A stretch of DNA of 10,105 nucleotides, from positions 1 through 10,105 of the forward strand of contig JANXWU010000194.1 of NCBI GenBank assembly GCA_025350985.1, written 5' to 3'. Under the pieces are notes generated by a model. The model made no database searches and was not told the DNA's origin. It saw nothing but the letters and a program-made list of their open reading frames with translations. Each line of letters begins with the position of its first letter. The stretch's first letter is position 1. The position numbers were made by a program, and so were the translations under genes. This document shows positions 1-7,259 of this stretch, piece after piece. The stretch comes from Spartobacteria bacterium. Its GTDB lineage: Bacteria > Verrucomicrobiota > Verrucomicrobiia > Chthoniobacterales > Chthoniobacteraceae.

Positions 1-700
1 GCCAGTCGTAATGAAACTTTTTCCGCACCGGCGCTTTTTTCTCCGCCGGCCCGCACCAGAGATCGAAATCGACGGTCTCGGGAATGGTGACCGGCCCGTC
101 TGCTTTGCCGATGCTCGGACGCGGCTTGTAGCACATGCCGCGGGCCACGGTGATTTTGCCCATCTCGCCTTTTTTCATCCACTCGACGCATTCGATGATG
201 CCACGCCCCGAGCGGCTCTGCGTGCCGCCTTGCACGATGCGGTTGTATTTTTCCGCCGCGGCGACCATCTGCCGGCCTTCCCAAATGTTGTGCGAAATCG
301 GCTTCTCGACGTAAACGTCCTTGCCCGCCTGACAGCCCCAGATGGTCGCGAGCGCGTGCCAGTGATTCGGAGCCGCGATCGAGATGGCGTCGAGGTCTTT
401 TTTCTCGAGCAATTTGCGGATGTCGGTGAACGACTCCACGTCGATATTTTTCTTTTTCAAACCGGCCACACCGCGCTCGAGCACGGCGGTGTCCACGTCG
501 CACAGTGCGACGATGCGCACGCCGGGAATCGCACCCAGGTCGGCGATGTGGGAGCCGCCGCGCGAGTTGAAGCCGACGACGGCGACGCGGATGTCGCCGT
601 TCGCGCCGGAGGCTTTGGACCAGACGCGCGCAGGCAGGGAAAGGGCGGCACCGGCGAGGGCGGTGTTTTTGAGAAAATTACGGCGGGTGAGCTGGTTCAT
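1..700 (-). CDS. Gfo/Idh/MocA family oxidoreductase, Tat-exported (3'-partial)
   Basis: Predicted NAD(P)-dependent sugar or cyclitol oxidoreductase of the Gfo/Idh/MocA family, exported folded by the Tat pathway. The visible 233 residues start at the ATG at 698-700 and run off the left edge. A twin-arginine signal (T5-R-R-N-F-L-K11) is followed by a hydrophobic alanine-rich stretch to about residue 30. The Rossmann fold starts near residue 38 (VAVVGFNSRGG, 39-49), with an acidic strand end at CDVD (67-70). The family EKP motif is at 132-134, where the lysine is expected to be catalytic, and APNHWH at 110-115 is also typical. Family proteins are usually about 400-450 residues, so roughly half is missing. 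No clear Shine-Dalgarno sequence precedes the start, although TAAAAT-like sequence lies upstream. The exact substrate cannot be read. Family identity is seen in the motifs; the role in carbohydrate metabolism is inferred. Confidence 0.93.
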   Translation of the reverse strand, partial: MNQLTRRNFLKNTALAGAALSLPARVWSKASGANGDIRVAVVGFNSRGGSHIADLGAIPGVRIVALCDVDTAVLERGVAGLKKKNIDVESFTDIRKLLEKKDLDAISIAAPNHWHALATIWGCQAGKDVYVEKPISHNIWEGRQMVAAAEKYNRIVQGGTQSRSGRGIIECVEWMKKGEMGKITVARGMCYKPRPSIGKADGPVTIPETVDFDLWCGPAEKKAPVRKKFHYDW

Positions 701-780
701 GGGAGGGATTGGCTTTTCTATTTTAATGCGCCCGACATCGACTTTGGGGGGCTTGTTTTACTCGGGATGAAGGAGCTTCA

Positions 781-1377
781 CTATTTGATCAGACGGCCGG
801 TGTTGCGTTCTTTGACATTTGGAACCCAGCCCCCGTCAAACTCATCGAACAAGCTGTTGAAGTTGAATTCCCGATTGCCGGTGATCCAGATTTTTGCCTT
901 TTCCAGCGCGTGCCACTCAATCGGTTTTCCATCGATCGTGGCGGTTGTCGCGCCGGTGAATGCCAGTTTCTTGGGCACGCCCAAAAATTTGTCGTTGTCG
1001 TAATAATTCCAACGGGTGCCGACGAGGTAGCGCTCCAAGGCCTCCGGCGTCCGGGCTTGGGGACGTCTCCGCGGGGAGTCTGGCTCGCTTTGACGCTCCT
1101 GCTCTCCTCGAGCACCGCCGAGAGCCCCCGTGCGAGATCCTTTTGCCAACTGCTCCTTTTCCCGATCGATCAGAGCGATGGCTTCGGGTTGGTCGGCGTA
1201 GAGTCGTTGGAGCCGTTCGAGGGCGGTCGCGCAGTCCGCGACGGCGTCACGGATGGCTTTCTCCCGCTGCGTGCGGAGTTGAGCGATTTGCTCGGTGATG
1301 GAATCGTCCGCCTGCGCCAAGGGAGACGCGGCAAGGCAGGAAACAAGGGTGAATTTGAGAGCGTCGTAGATGTTCAT
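781..1377 (-). CDS. Exported hypothetical protein with coiled coil and C-terminal Trp-rich domain
   Basis: Not recognised as a named family. The 198-residue product has a likely Sec signal peptide (hydrophobic 8-20, cleavage near AQA-DD at 21-25). A charged helical stretch (26-79) rich in Glu, Gln, Arg and Leu is likely coiled coil. A Gly/Arg/Pro-rich linker (80-110) leads to a C-terminal domain (about 113-185) with LVGTRW at 118-123 and several aromatic residues (WNYYD, EWHAL, IWITG). This W-start beta-rich pattern resembles small domains in many exported Verrucomicrobia and Planctomycetes proteins, but I cannot name it. The start ATG lies only 10 bases after the CCA end of the tRNA-His gene, and no Shine-Dalgarno sequence fits in that gap, so it may be cotranscribed with the tRNA. 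The signal peptide and codon use support a real gene; the function is unknown. Confidence 0.75.
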   Translation of the reverse strand: MNIYDALKFTLVSCLAASPLAQADDSITEQIAQLRTQREKAIRDAVADCATALERLQRLYADQPEAIALIDREKEQLAKGSRTGALGGARGEQERQSEPDSPRRRPQARTPEALERYLVGTRWNYYDNDKFLGVPKKLAFTGATTATIDGKPIEWHALEKAKIWITGNREFNFNSLFDEFDGGWVPNVKERNTGRLIK

Positions 1378-1387
1378 TTTGAGGAAA

Positions 1388-1463
1388 TGGGGTGGCCGAC
1401 GGGACTCGAACCCGCAACAACCAGAATCACAATCTGGGACTCTACCATTGAGCTACGGCCACC
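1388..1463 (-). tRNA. tRNA-His (anticodon GTG)
   Basis: Read on the minus strand, the sequence folds as a complete tRNA. The 7-bp acceptor GTGGCCG pairs with CGGCCAC, and an extra 5' G (G-1) faces the discriminator C, the identity mark of tRNA-His. The D arm is GCTC/GAGT. The anticodon stem CCAGA/TCTGG encloses loop TTGTGAT with anticodon GTG. The T arm is GCGGG-TTCGAGT-CCCGT with one G-T pair. The 3' CCA is encoded at 1388-1390. The extra 5' G together with anticodon GTG makes the amino acid assignment secure. It is followed 10 bases later on the same strand by the exported hypothetical gene. Confidence 0.97.
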
Positions 1464-1752
1464 ATGGTTTTGCAGAATCCCAGCCGCCGATTCAACGCGG
1501 CGGACAGGACTCTGGGGGCGCACAGCCTAGAGCAAAAACCAGAAATCGGAAGTCGAAATTTTTCCGCCGCGGCGCGCTCCGCAGACCGGCGCGGCTGGCA
1601 ACCGCGCGCCGCCGCGAAGCCGATTTGAAATTGGCCAACCGGCCCGGAACCTTTTATGCCGCCTATCCTTTCATGGCTGTGGCCCTCGCCGCCTGCGCCC
1701 TCGCGCAGGGAGCGCATGTTTCGTCCGGTGCTGCGAGGGGCAACCGCCTGAA
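1464..1752. other. Intergenic region between divergent tRNA-His and flavoprotein genes
   Basis: This 289-bp stretch should hold the promoters for the tRNA-His gene on the minus strand and the flavoprotein gene on the plus strand, which diverge here. I see no convincing -35/-10 pair for either. The content is a moderately AT-rich part (about 1535-1565), a GC-rich hairpin at 1565-1616, and a smaller interrupted hairpin near 1695-1717 (TGCGCCCT against AGGGAGCGCA with a two-base bulge). A weak Shine-Dalgarno-like GAGGGG lies at 1735-1740, 12 bases before the flavoprotein ATG. Open frames crossing the region look non-coding because they include tRNA antisense sequence. Confidence 0.6.
1565..1616. 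repeat. GC-rich inverted repeat (hairpin) in intergenic DNA
   Basis: Positions 1565-1577 pair with 1604-1616: nine contiguous base pairs (1569-1577 with 1604-1612), one mismatch, then three more pairs, around a 26-base loop. It lies about 140 bases upstream of the flavoprotein start and about 100 bases from the tRNA 5' end. No T run follows on either strand, so it is not an obvious intrinsic terminator. It could be a dispersed extragenic palindrome or a structured leader. GC-rich DNA produces such pairings by chance more easily than average DNA, so the confidence is limited. Confidence 0.45.
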
Positions 1753-3207
1753 ATGAATTCCCGTCCGGCGAAAGGCGCGGGAATCTACAACGCGGTGGTC
1801 ATCGGCGCGGGCACGGCGGGACTGGTCACCGCTGCCGGCACGGCCGGCTTGGGCGGACGCGTCGCGCTCGTCGAGCGCAACCAAATGGGCGGCGACTGCC
1901 TGAACTTCGGCTGCATTCCGAGCAAGGCTCTCATCTCCTCGGCGCGCTTGATCGGGCACATTCGCGATGCGGAAAAGTGGGGTTTGGAGAAACAGGAGCC
2001 GCAGTTTCAGTTCGCAAAAATTTTCGAGCGGATGCGCGCGCGCCGCGCGAAAATCGCACCAAACGATTCGCAGGAACGGTTCGAGTCGCTCGGCGTCGAT
2101 GTTTTTCGCGGCGAGGCGCGTTTCGTTTCGCCGCAGGAAGTCGAAGTGAGCGGACAAAAGCTGCGCGCTAAAAATTTTGTCATTGCCGCCGGGAGTCGCG
2201 CCGTGTTGCCCCCGATCGAAGGCCTGCGCGACGTGCCTTTTTTCACCAACGAAACGATCTTCGACCAACTCCAGACCCAGCCCGAAAGCCTGATCGTGCT
2301 CGGGGCCGGACCCATCGGCTGCGAACTCGGCCAAGTCTTTTCGCGCCTGGGCGTCAGGGTCACCGTGGTCCACACCGGCACGCAGATTTTGATGAAGGAA
2401 GATCGCGACGTCGCGGAATTTATGCAGCGGCGCTTCGAGGCGGAGGGGATGGAGTTCGTGCTCGGCGCGGAGCCGGTGCGCGCGCGGATGGTCGGCGGAC
2501 GCGCGCATTTTGAAATGACAACGGGCGCGCCGCTGATTGCCGACGCGGTGCTCGTCGCCGCCGGGCGGATTCCAAATGTCGAAACGCTAAACCTCGAAGC
2601 CGCGGGCGTGAAATACAGCCAGCGCGGCGTCGAGGTGAACGCCTTTTTGCAAACTTCACAGCCGCACATTTACGCCGCGGGCGACGTCGCCGGCTCGTTT
2701 CAATTCACGCATACCGCCGATTTCATGGCGCGCACGGTGATCCGCAACCTGCTGATGCCGCTGCCATTTCTCCGTCAGAAAGTCGATCTCTCCGTCGTCC
2801 CGTGGGCGACCTACACCGAGCCCGAAGTTGCGCGGGTCGGCCTGAACGAAGCCGGCGCAAAAAAGCAAAATGTCGCCTACGATTTGATCCGCGTGCCGCT
2901 CGAAGAAGTGGATCGCGCCGTGGTCGAAGACGAAGACCAGGGCTTCGTGAAAGTGCTCACGCGCAAGGGCGGCGACCAGATTCTCGGCGTCACGCTCGTC
3001 GGCGCGCACGCGGGCGACTTGCTGCACGAATTCGTGCTCGCGATGAAAATGAAAATCGGCCTTGGCGCGATTGCTTCGACCATGCACGCGTATCCGACTT
3101 TCGCCGAACTCGCGCGCAAAGCCGGCGACAAGTTCAACCGGAAAAGACTCACCCCTCGCGCGAAGAAAATCTTCACCTGGCTTTATGAAAGAGCCCGCCG
3201 TTCATGA
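1753..3207 (+). CDS. FAD-dependent pyridine nucleotide-disulfide oxidoreductase, mercuric-reductase-like
   Basis: Class I flavoprotein disulfide reductase of 484 residues, probably cytoplasmic. FAD-binding GAGTAG is at 18-23 with acidic E41. The redox disulfide is GGDCLNFGCIPSK, with C49 and C54. An AAG motif is at 145-147, the NAD(P)-binding GAGPIG at 184-189, the second FAD motif AAGD at 308-311, and the dimerisation domain covers about 345-460. In HAYPTFAE (445-452) the position of the catalytic His of lipoamide dehydrogenase, just before Pro, is Tyr447, as in mercuric reductases, while Glu452 is kept. There is no N-terminal metal-binding domain and no C-terminal vicinal Cys pair (tail ends YERARRS), so true Hg(II) reductase activity is unlikely. 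It overlaps the downstream TVP38/TMEM64 gene by 4 bp. I know this pairing, including fused forms, from other bacteria; its substrate is not settled. The start is fixed by the FAD motif 18 residues in. Confidence 0.93.
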   Translation: MNSRPAKGAGIYNAVVIGAGTAGLVTAAGTAGLGGRVALVERNQMGGDCLNFGCIPSKALISSARLIGHIRDAEKWGLEKQEPQFQFAKIFERMRARRAKIAPNDSQERFESLGVDVFRGEARFVSPQEVEVSGQKLRAKNFVIAAGSRAVLPPIEGLRDVPFFTNETIFDQLQTQPESLIVLGAGPIGCELGQVFSRLGVRVTVVHTGTQILMKEDRDVAEFMQRRFEAEGMEFVLGAEPVRARMVGGRAHFEMTTGAPLIADAVLVAAGRIPNVETLNLEAAGVKYSQRGVEVNAFLQTSQPHIYAAGDVAGSFQFTHTADFMARTVIRNLLMPLPFLRQKVDLSVVPWATYTEPEVARVGLNEAGAKKQNVAYDLIRVPLEEVDRAVVEDEDQGFVKVLTRKGGDQILGVTLVGAHAGDLLHEFVLAMKMKIGLGAIASTMHAYPTFAELARKAGDKFNRKRLTPRAKKIFTWLYERARRS

Positions 3208-3911
3208 GCCGATCGCCGTCTTTTTTTGCGAAATATTGGAAGTGGTTTGGCGCGGTCATGCTGCTGTTGGCCTTCGGCGCGGCCTGGCATTTTTTCCCGG
3301 TCAAGGAATGGGTGCAGGCGTTCAGCCAATGGGTCGAGCAGCGCGGCGCGTGGGGCGTCGTGGTCTTCATCGCCGGTTACGCGCTCGGCACCGTGCTCTT
3401 TTTTCCCGGCGCACTGCTGACGATTGGCGCGGGGCTCGCGTTTGGATTATGGCGCGGCGTTTTGGTGGCCTCGGTCTCGTCCGTTCTCGGAGCGAGTCTC
3501 GCCTTTTTGGTCGCCCGCCATCTCGCGCGGCATCGCATTGAGGCTTATGCGAAGAAGAATGAAAAGTTCGCGGCGATCGACCAGGCGATTGGCGCGCAGG
3601 GTTGGAAAATAGTCGCGCTGCTGCGCCTCAGCCCGCTGCTGCCTTTCAACGCCAGCAACTATTTTTACGGCGTCACCGGCATCGGCTTTTGGCCTTACGT
3701 CGCCGCGAGTTGGGTGGGGATGCTGCCCGGCACGTTCCTCTACGTCTATCTCGGCGCGGCGGGCAAGGAAGCCTCCGGTGTCGAAGCGGCGGGCCCATGG
3801 AAATGGACGCTCTTCGGACTTGGCCTCTCGGCGACGATTGTGGTCACGGTGATCATCACGCGCGTCGCCCGGCAGTCGCTCAAAAAGAGCGCAGTCGGTT
3901 CAAAAAAATAA
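3204..3911 (+). CDS. TVP38/TMEM64 family membrane protein (VTT/DedA-type domain)
   Basis: Integral inner-membrane protein of 235 residues with the VTT (SNARE-associated Golgi, DedA-like) fold. Hydrophobic segments lie at about 14-31, 50-64, 68-105, 134-145, 157-187 and 203-219. Family signatures are FFPGALLTIGAGLAFG (66-81), the glycine-spaced run up to FLVARHLAR (101-109), and LLRLSPLLPFNASNYFYG (139-156). These form the paired re-entrant hairpins with conserved Arg and Pro found in DedA-superfamily transporters. Members have been linked to lipid scrambling or undecaprenyl-phosphate and ion transport, but this subgroup has no settled substrate. Its ATG overlaps the flavoprotein stop (ATGA at 3204-3207), so translation is probably coupled and the two products probably act together. 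The tail is Lys-rich and likely cytoplasmic. Family identity is strong; the function is inferred. Confidence 0.93.
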   Translation: MSRSPSFFAKYWKWFGAVMLLLAFGAAWHFFPVKEWVQAFSQWVEQRGAWGVVVFIAGYALGTVLFFPGALLTIGAGLAFGLWRGVLVASVSSVLGASLAFLVARHLARHRIEAYAKKNEKFAAIDQAIGAQGWKIVALLRLSPLLPFNASNYFYGVTGIGFWPYVAASWVGMLPGTFLYVYLGAAGKEASGVEAAGPWKWTLFGLGLSATIVVTVIITRVARQSLKKSAVGSKK

Positions 3912-3921
3912 CCGCATAGAG

Positions 3922-3988
3922 GTGGCAGGCCCTCGGGCCGCTCTGCGAAAAAAGATCAACGGACCTGCGCTTGCCACGATTCGAATCG
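3922..3988. promoter_or_regulatory. Palindromes in spacer upstream of exported 531-residue gene
   Basis: The 97-bp gap between the TVP38 gene and the next gene contains a perfect 12-bp palindrome, CGATTCGAATCG, at 3977-3988, ending 20 bases before the proposed ATG at 4009. It also contains an outer inverted repeat, GTGGCA at 3922-3927 with TGCCAC at 3972-3977. A GGCC-CTCG-GGCC hairpin sits between. The short palindrome has the size and place of a repressor or activator site, and the outer repeat could mark a small dispersed element. No T run follows, so it is not a standard terminator. The function is inferred from geometry only. Confidence 0.35.
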
Positions 3989-4008
3989 CGGCGATTTTCC
4001 ACGTTCTC

Positions 4009-5604
4009 ATGCGCAAGTTTTTCCTCCGACTCCTGCTCGCGGCGTACGCAACCGGCGCGCTCTCCGCCGCGGAACCAGCGGTCTCACAATCTCCGCCGGC
4101 CACGCTGCAAAACAGCTTCTGCATTTTCGCCATCTGGGACGGAATCATGGGCGCGCCGGAGGCGAAAATTCGCGAGCAGATGGACCGGCTCAAAACTCAA
4201 TTCGGCACCGGCAACCGCTACCACCGCACGGGCTTCGCGTTCATCAAACCCGGCAAGGAACAACTGCGGCTCATCTGCCGGCTGGCGAAGGAAAAAGGAC
4301 TGAACATCGGCGTCATCACCGGCGAGCAGACGCACTCGAACGGCGGGTTCAAAAAGGCGTTCGCGCAAGACCTGCGCTGCTACCAATGGCGCGCGAACGG
4401 GAAAAACTGGCAGGGCTATTACGTCGGAAAAAATGACGCGGGCAAAGTCGAAGTGAGCGAAAACTCACGCGACCATCTCGTGCCGACGCCGTCGCGGTAT
4501 TGCAAACTCGTGCGCGATTATTTGTTCGCGCGCGACCGCACGAAGGCGCGCGAACTGCACGAGGTGATGACGGAATTTCCCGGCGTGATCATGGTCGTCA
4601 ACGGCGTAATCGAGGAAGAACTCGCCATCGCCGCCGCGTCGATGAAAGGCCCCGACGCTGAAGGTTATCTCGCCGATTACTCGCCGTTTGCCGTGACGGA
4701 ATTTCGCGATTGGCTGCGGCACACGGGGCTCTACGACGCGGACACCGGAGCCTGCGCCGGACAAGGCGCGCCGGAAGCCATCGTCGGGCCCTTCGCGGTG
4801 ATCAAAGGCAAAAAGCGCAGTCCGTTTTACGACGATCCAAATCCCGGCTACGCCTACGGCGGCGGCAAAAGTTTCAACGACTCCTTCGGCACTTTTTTCA
4901 CGACGTGGAAGTTGCGTTACTGGGATCTCGAAGCATTCCCGGAACCGATTACCGACCAGAATTTCGACCCCTCGCCCCAGAGTGGACGCGGCTTTGTCGA
5001 AGGCGGCTTCGACCCGCCGCGCCTGCGCAACAAGAGCGCGTGGTGGAGCGCGTGGAGTTGGGAAAATGACGACCACGGCAAGAAGTTTCCCCCGGGTTAT
5101 CCGCAGAAGGCCGCCTACGGCTTCCGCCAAGTGCTCGTCGCAAATTTCGTGCGGGACACGTTCGATGAGTTCGCGAAGGAAGGGCTGTCGCGTGAACTCA
5201 TGTTCGCCCACCAAATTCCCGGTGAACGAATGGGCGGTCGCGCTTTGAGCAGCGCCTCCACGATTTGGTCCGGCTGGTTGCCGAAAAGCGGCACGGTCGG
5301 CGTCACGCAATTCGGGCGTGTGGACCCGGCGCAAATCACGCCGCTCGCGCCGCGCTGGGGAATTTTCGAGTGGCACCCGCTGCCGAATTCCAAGCCTGAC
5401 GAACAGAAGCTTTACGACACCGCCACGCGCGACTTGCTCGCTTATTACAACAGCGGCTGCTGCGCGCTTTTCGCCGGCTGGTGGCTCAATGATTTGAAGG
5501 CCAACGCGCGCACGATCTTCCCGCTCGACGACAGCAACTTCGCACGCGCCATCCACGATTTCCTCGCCGCGCGGCCCGACGAACCGCGCACCCTGCGGCG
5601 ATGA
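4009..5604 (+). CDS. Exported protein of unknown family, possibly glycoside-hydrolase-like
   Basis: A 531-residue product with a Sec signal peptide (MRKFFLRLLLAAYATGALSA, cleavage near residue 20-21). I chose ATG 4009 because it puts the signal at the N-terminus; an upstream in-frame GTG at 3922 would bury it behind 29 residues of spacer-encoded sequence. The mature part is rich in Trp, Tyr, Phe and Asp. Alternating strand-like and helical segments (FCIFAIWDG 38-46, GLNIGVITGEQ 97-107, GVIMVVNGVIEEE 192-204, VGVTQFGRV 430-438, WGIFEWHPL 450-458) resemble a TIM barrel. DYSPFAVTEFRDWLRHTGLYD (223-243) recalls phrases in beta-galactosidase-like enzymes. E202-E204 and E454 at strand ends are candidate acids, by inference only. 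Cysteines C484-C485 are adjacent. I cannot assign a CAZy family. It is followed by convergent genes. Confidence 0.7.
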   Translation: MRKFFLRLLLAAYATGALSAAEPAVSQSPPATLQNSFCIFAIWDGIMGAPEAKIREQMDRLKTQFGTGNRYHRTGFAFIKPGKEQLRLICRLAKEKGLNIGVITGEQTHSNGGFKKAFAQDLRCYQWRANGKNWQGYYVGKNDAGKVEVSENSRDHLVPTPSRYCKLVRDYLFARDRTKARELHEVMTEFPGVIMVVNGVIEEELAIAAASMKGPDAEGYLADYSPFAVTEFRDWLRHTGLYDADTGACAGQGAPEAIVGPFAVIKGKKRSPFYDDPNPGYAYGGGKSFNDSFGTFFTTWKLRYWDLEAFPEPITDQNFDPSPQSGRGFVEGGFDPPRLRNKSAWWSAWSWENDDHGKKFPPGYPQKAAYGFRQVLVANFVRDTFDEFAKEGLSRELMFAHQIPGERMGGRALSSASTIWSGWLPKSGTVGVTQFGRVDPAQITPLAPRWGIFEWHPLPNSKPDEQKLYDTATRDLLAYYNSGCCALFAGWWLNDLKANARTIFPLDDSNFARAIHDFLAARPDEPRTLRR

Positions 5605-5654
5605 CGCAGGCAGGATGCCTGGTGTTCCGGCATGCGGCCTTTGTCGAATAGATT
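5605..5654. terminator. Possible terminator hairpins between convergent genes
   Basis: This 50-bp gap separates two convergent stop codons. It can form CAGGC-AGGAT-GCCTG (5607-5621), or alternatively ATGCC/GGCAT (5615-5619 with 5629-5633), extendable by AGG/CCT across a bulge. There is no good T tract on either strand, so efficient intrinsic termination is doubtful. A terminator is expected here because opposing transcripts meet, but the sequence support is weak. Confidence 0.3.
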
Positions 5655-7259
5655 CTAGAACTCCGCCGGGCCACTCGTGCCGCCGCCCGCGTCGCTCCAT
5701 TGCTCCGGTTGCCCCTTGATGAAATCGACGACCTGCTTTTGCGCGCGCAGTTTTTTTTGCAATTCCGGCACGTCAATTTCCTGCACGGGCTTCCCTGATT
5801 TCACCGCCATCGCCGCCGCGATGCCCGCAGCGTGACCGCCGATCATCCAGACGCTTTCGAGCCGGTAGGTGCAAAACGCGACGTGCGAAAAACTCGCCGC
5901 GCCGGGCACGAGCAAGTTCGTGCATTCCGCCGGCTTCGGCGTGAGCGCGCGATAGGGGATTTGGTAGGCGCGGCTCGTGCGCCAGATGCGGCCTTCGTTC
6001 ACAAATTCCGTCTGCGAAAGGGCGACGCGTTGGACGTGGTGGCAGTCGATGAAATGGCTGGAGATGCCGATGGAATCTGGCTTCCGGCGCTCTTCCTGCA
6101 CATCTTTTTGCGTCATTACAAACGCGCCGCGCATCCGCCGCGCCTCGCGGACGTAGAGCTGGTACGGGAAGTTTCCGTTGTCGGCGAACTCGTCCTTGTG
6201 CAGGCCCCATTCGCTCATTTCGGCGCGCAGTTTTTCCGGCACGCTCGCATCGACGAGCAGAAAATGCAGCAGCCCGAGCGTGTAGTTTTTGTGGTCGGCA
6301 AAAATCGTGTCGCGCGTCGCGTAGTCGCCGTCCGGCCAGTCGAACTGCCCGCCGAAATGCCCCAGTGAAATCACCGCCGCCTGTTTGTTGTTCACCTCGA
6401 ACTTGCCGTGGCGGCGCGGGTAAAAATCCAGCACGTCGGTCAGTTTCACGTTCTCGCCGCGCGCGCCTTTTTCGCGCAGCCAGTTCTCCAAAATCCGGTA
6501 GCGCCGGCGGTCGTAATGCGTTGGCGGCGGAATCGCAACCTTGTGCTCCGCGTCCTTCGCGAACGTGAGGCGGAAGTTGTAATTCATCACGCCCGGATGC
6601 GCGTCGCCCTCCTTCAAATCTTTCGCCCACGCGCTGATGCCCGGCAGCAATTCGCCACGATCATCGACCGTCGCGGCCTTGCGCGGCGTCTTGTCAAAAC
6701 GGACGCCCGCCGCCTCCTCGCCGAACTCCGCGCGGCTCTCGCGCCCGACGGCGTATTTCACGCCCGCGCGCGCCATCAAGTCGCCTTCGTAACTCGCGTC
6801 CACGAACAAATGCGCGGCCACCGTCGAGCCGTCGGTGAGCGTGACCGCGCGGATTTTTTTCGCGTCATCCTTTTCCACCTTCACCACGGCGCTGCCGAAT
6901 CGCACCTCGACTTTTGCCTCGCGCAGCAAGTCGTTGAAAACCTTTTCCGCCACACTCGACTCGAAGAAATATTCCGCCTTGTTCGTGCCGTATTCTTTGC
7001 CGAGACGTTCGTAAAATTCGAGCGCGAACCCGCCAATCGTCCACTTGAGCATGTGCTCGCTTTCCGCCGTGTTGATCCCACTCGTGCTCAAGCCGCCGAG
7101 GTGTTTTGTCGGCTCGAGCAGCGTGACTTTTGCGCCCTCGCGCGCCGCGGCGACGGCAGCCGCGATGCCGCACGGAGTGCCGCCGTAAACGACGACATCC
7201 ACCGGTTCGACGGCGGCAGCGGGCAGGGCGAAAAGCAGGCACGCGAGAAAGATTTTCAT
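5655..7259 (-). CDS. Exported FAD-dependent oxidoreductase (FAD_oxidored type)
   Basis: Secreted or periplasmic flavoprotein of 534 residues. The Sec signal is MKIFLACLLFALPAAA (1-16). The dinucleotide fold follows directly: VDVVVYGGTPCGIAAA (20-35) with GGTPCG in the GxGxxG position, acidic E49 and HLGGLSTSG (53-61). DASYEGDLMARAG (154-166), YVREARRMRG (369-378) and the C-terminal WMIGGHAAGIAAAMA (471-485) are the other conserved blocks of the large FAD-dependent oxidoreductase family (PF12831-like) abundant in Verrucomicrobia, Planctomycetes and Bacteroidetes. These are often found with glycosidases and are sometimes annotated as xanthan-lyase-related. The length is normal and the gene looks intact. 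The start codon overlaps the stop of the upstream cytochrome gene (ATGA at 7256-7259), so translation is likely coupled. The substrate is unknown; a sugar- or alcohol-derived substrate passing electrons to the neighbouring haem protein is inference. Confidence 0.92.
   Translation of the reverse strand: MKIFLACLLFALPAAAVEPVDVVVYGGTPCGIAAAVAAAREGAKVTLLEPTKHLGGLSTSGINTAESEHMLKWTIGGFALEFYERLGKEYGTNKAEYFFESSVAEKVFNDLLREAKVEVRFGSAVVKVEKDDAKKIRAVTLTDGSTVAAHLFVDASYEGDLMARAGVKYAVGRESRAEFGEEAAGVRFDKTPRKAATVDDRGELLPGISAWAKDLKEGDAHPGVMNYNFRLTFAKDAEHKVAIPPPTHYDRRRYRILENWLREKGARGENVKLTDVLDFYPRRHGKFEVNNKQAAVISLGHFGGQFDWPDGDYATRDTIFADHKNYTLGLLHFLLVDASVPEKLRAEMSEWGLHKDEFADNGNFPYQLYVREARRMRGAFVMTQKDVQEERRKPDSIGISSHFIDCHHVQRVALSQTEFVNEGRIWRTSRAYQIPYRALTPKPAECTNLLVPGAASFSHVAFCTYRLESVWMIGGHAAGIAAAMAVKSGKPVQEIDVPELQKKLRAQKQVVDFIKGQPEQWSDAGGGTSGPAEF

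Noticed and set aside
11..1003. Plus-strand frame of 330 codons at the left edge
   Set aside because: It is antisense to the Gfo/Idh/MocA gene and the exported hypothetical gene, both of which have clear motifs or signal peptides on the minus strand.
1370..1756. Plus-strand frame of 128 codons crossing the tRNA
   Set aside because: Its N-terminal part is the antisense translation of tRNA-His (the familiar RRDSNPQQP-type false protein), and the rest is spacer sequence.
1753..3207. Calling the flavoprotein merA (mercuric reductase)
   Set aside because: The N-terminal metal-binding domain, the C-terminal Cys pair and mer-operon neighbours are all missing.
3922..4008. GTG start at 3922 for the exported 531-residue protein
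   Set aside because: It would place 29 spacer-encoded residues before a good signal peptide; ATG 4009 fits export much better.
4465..5700. Minus-strand frame of 411 codons
   Set aside because: It is antisense to the exported 531-residue gene, Arg/Ala/Val-rich as expected for a GC-rich shadow, and has no recognisable motif.
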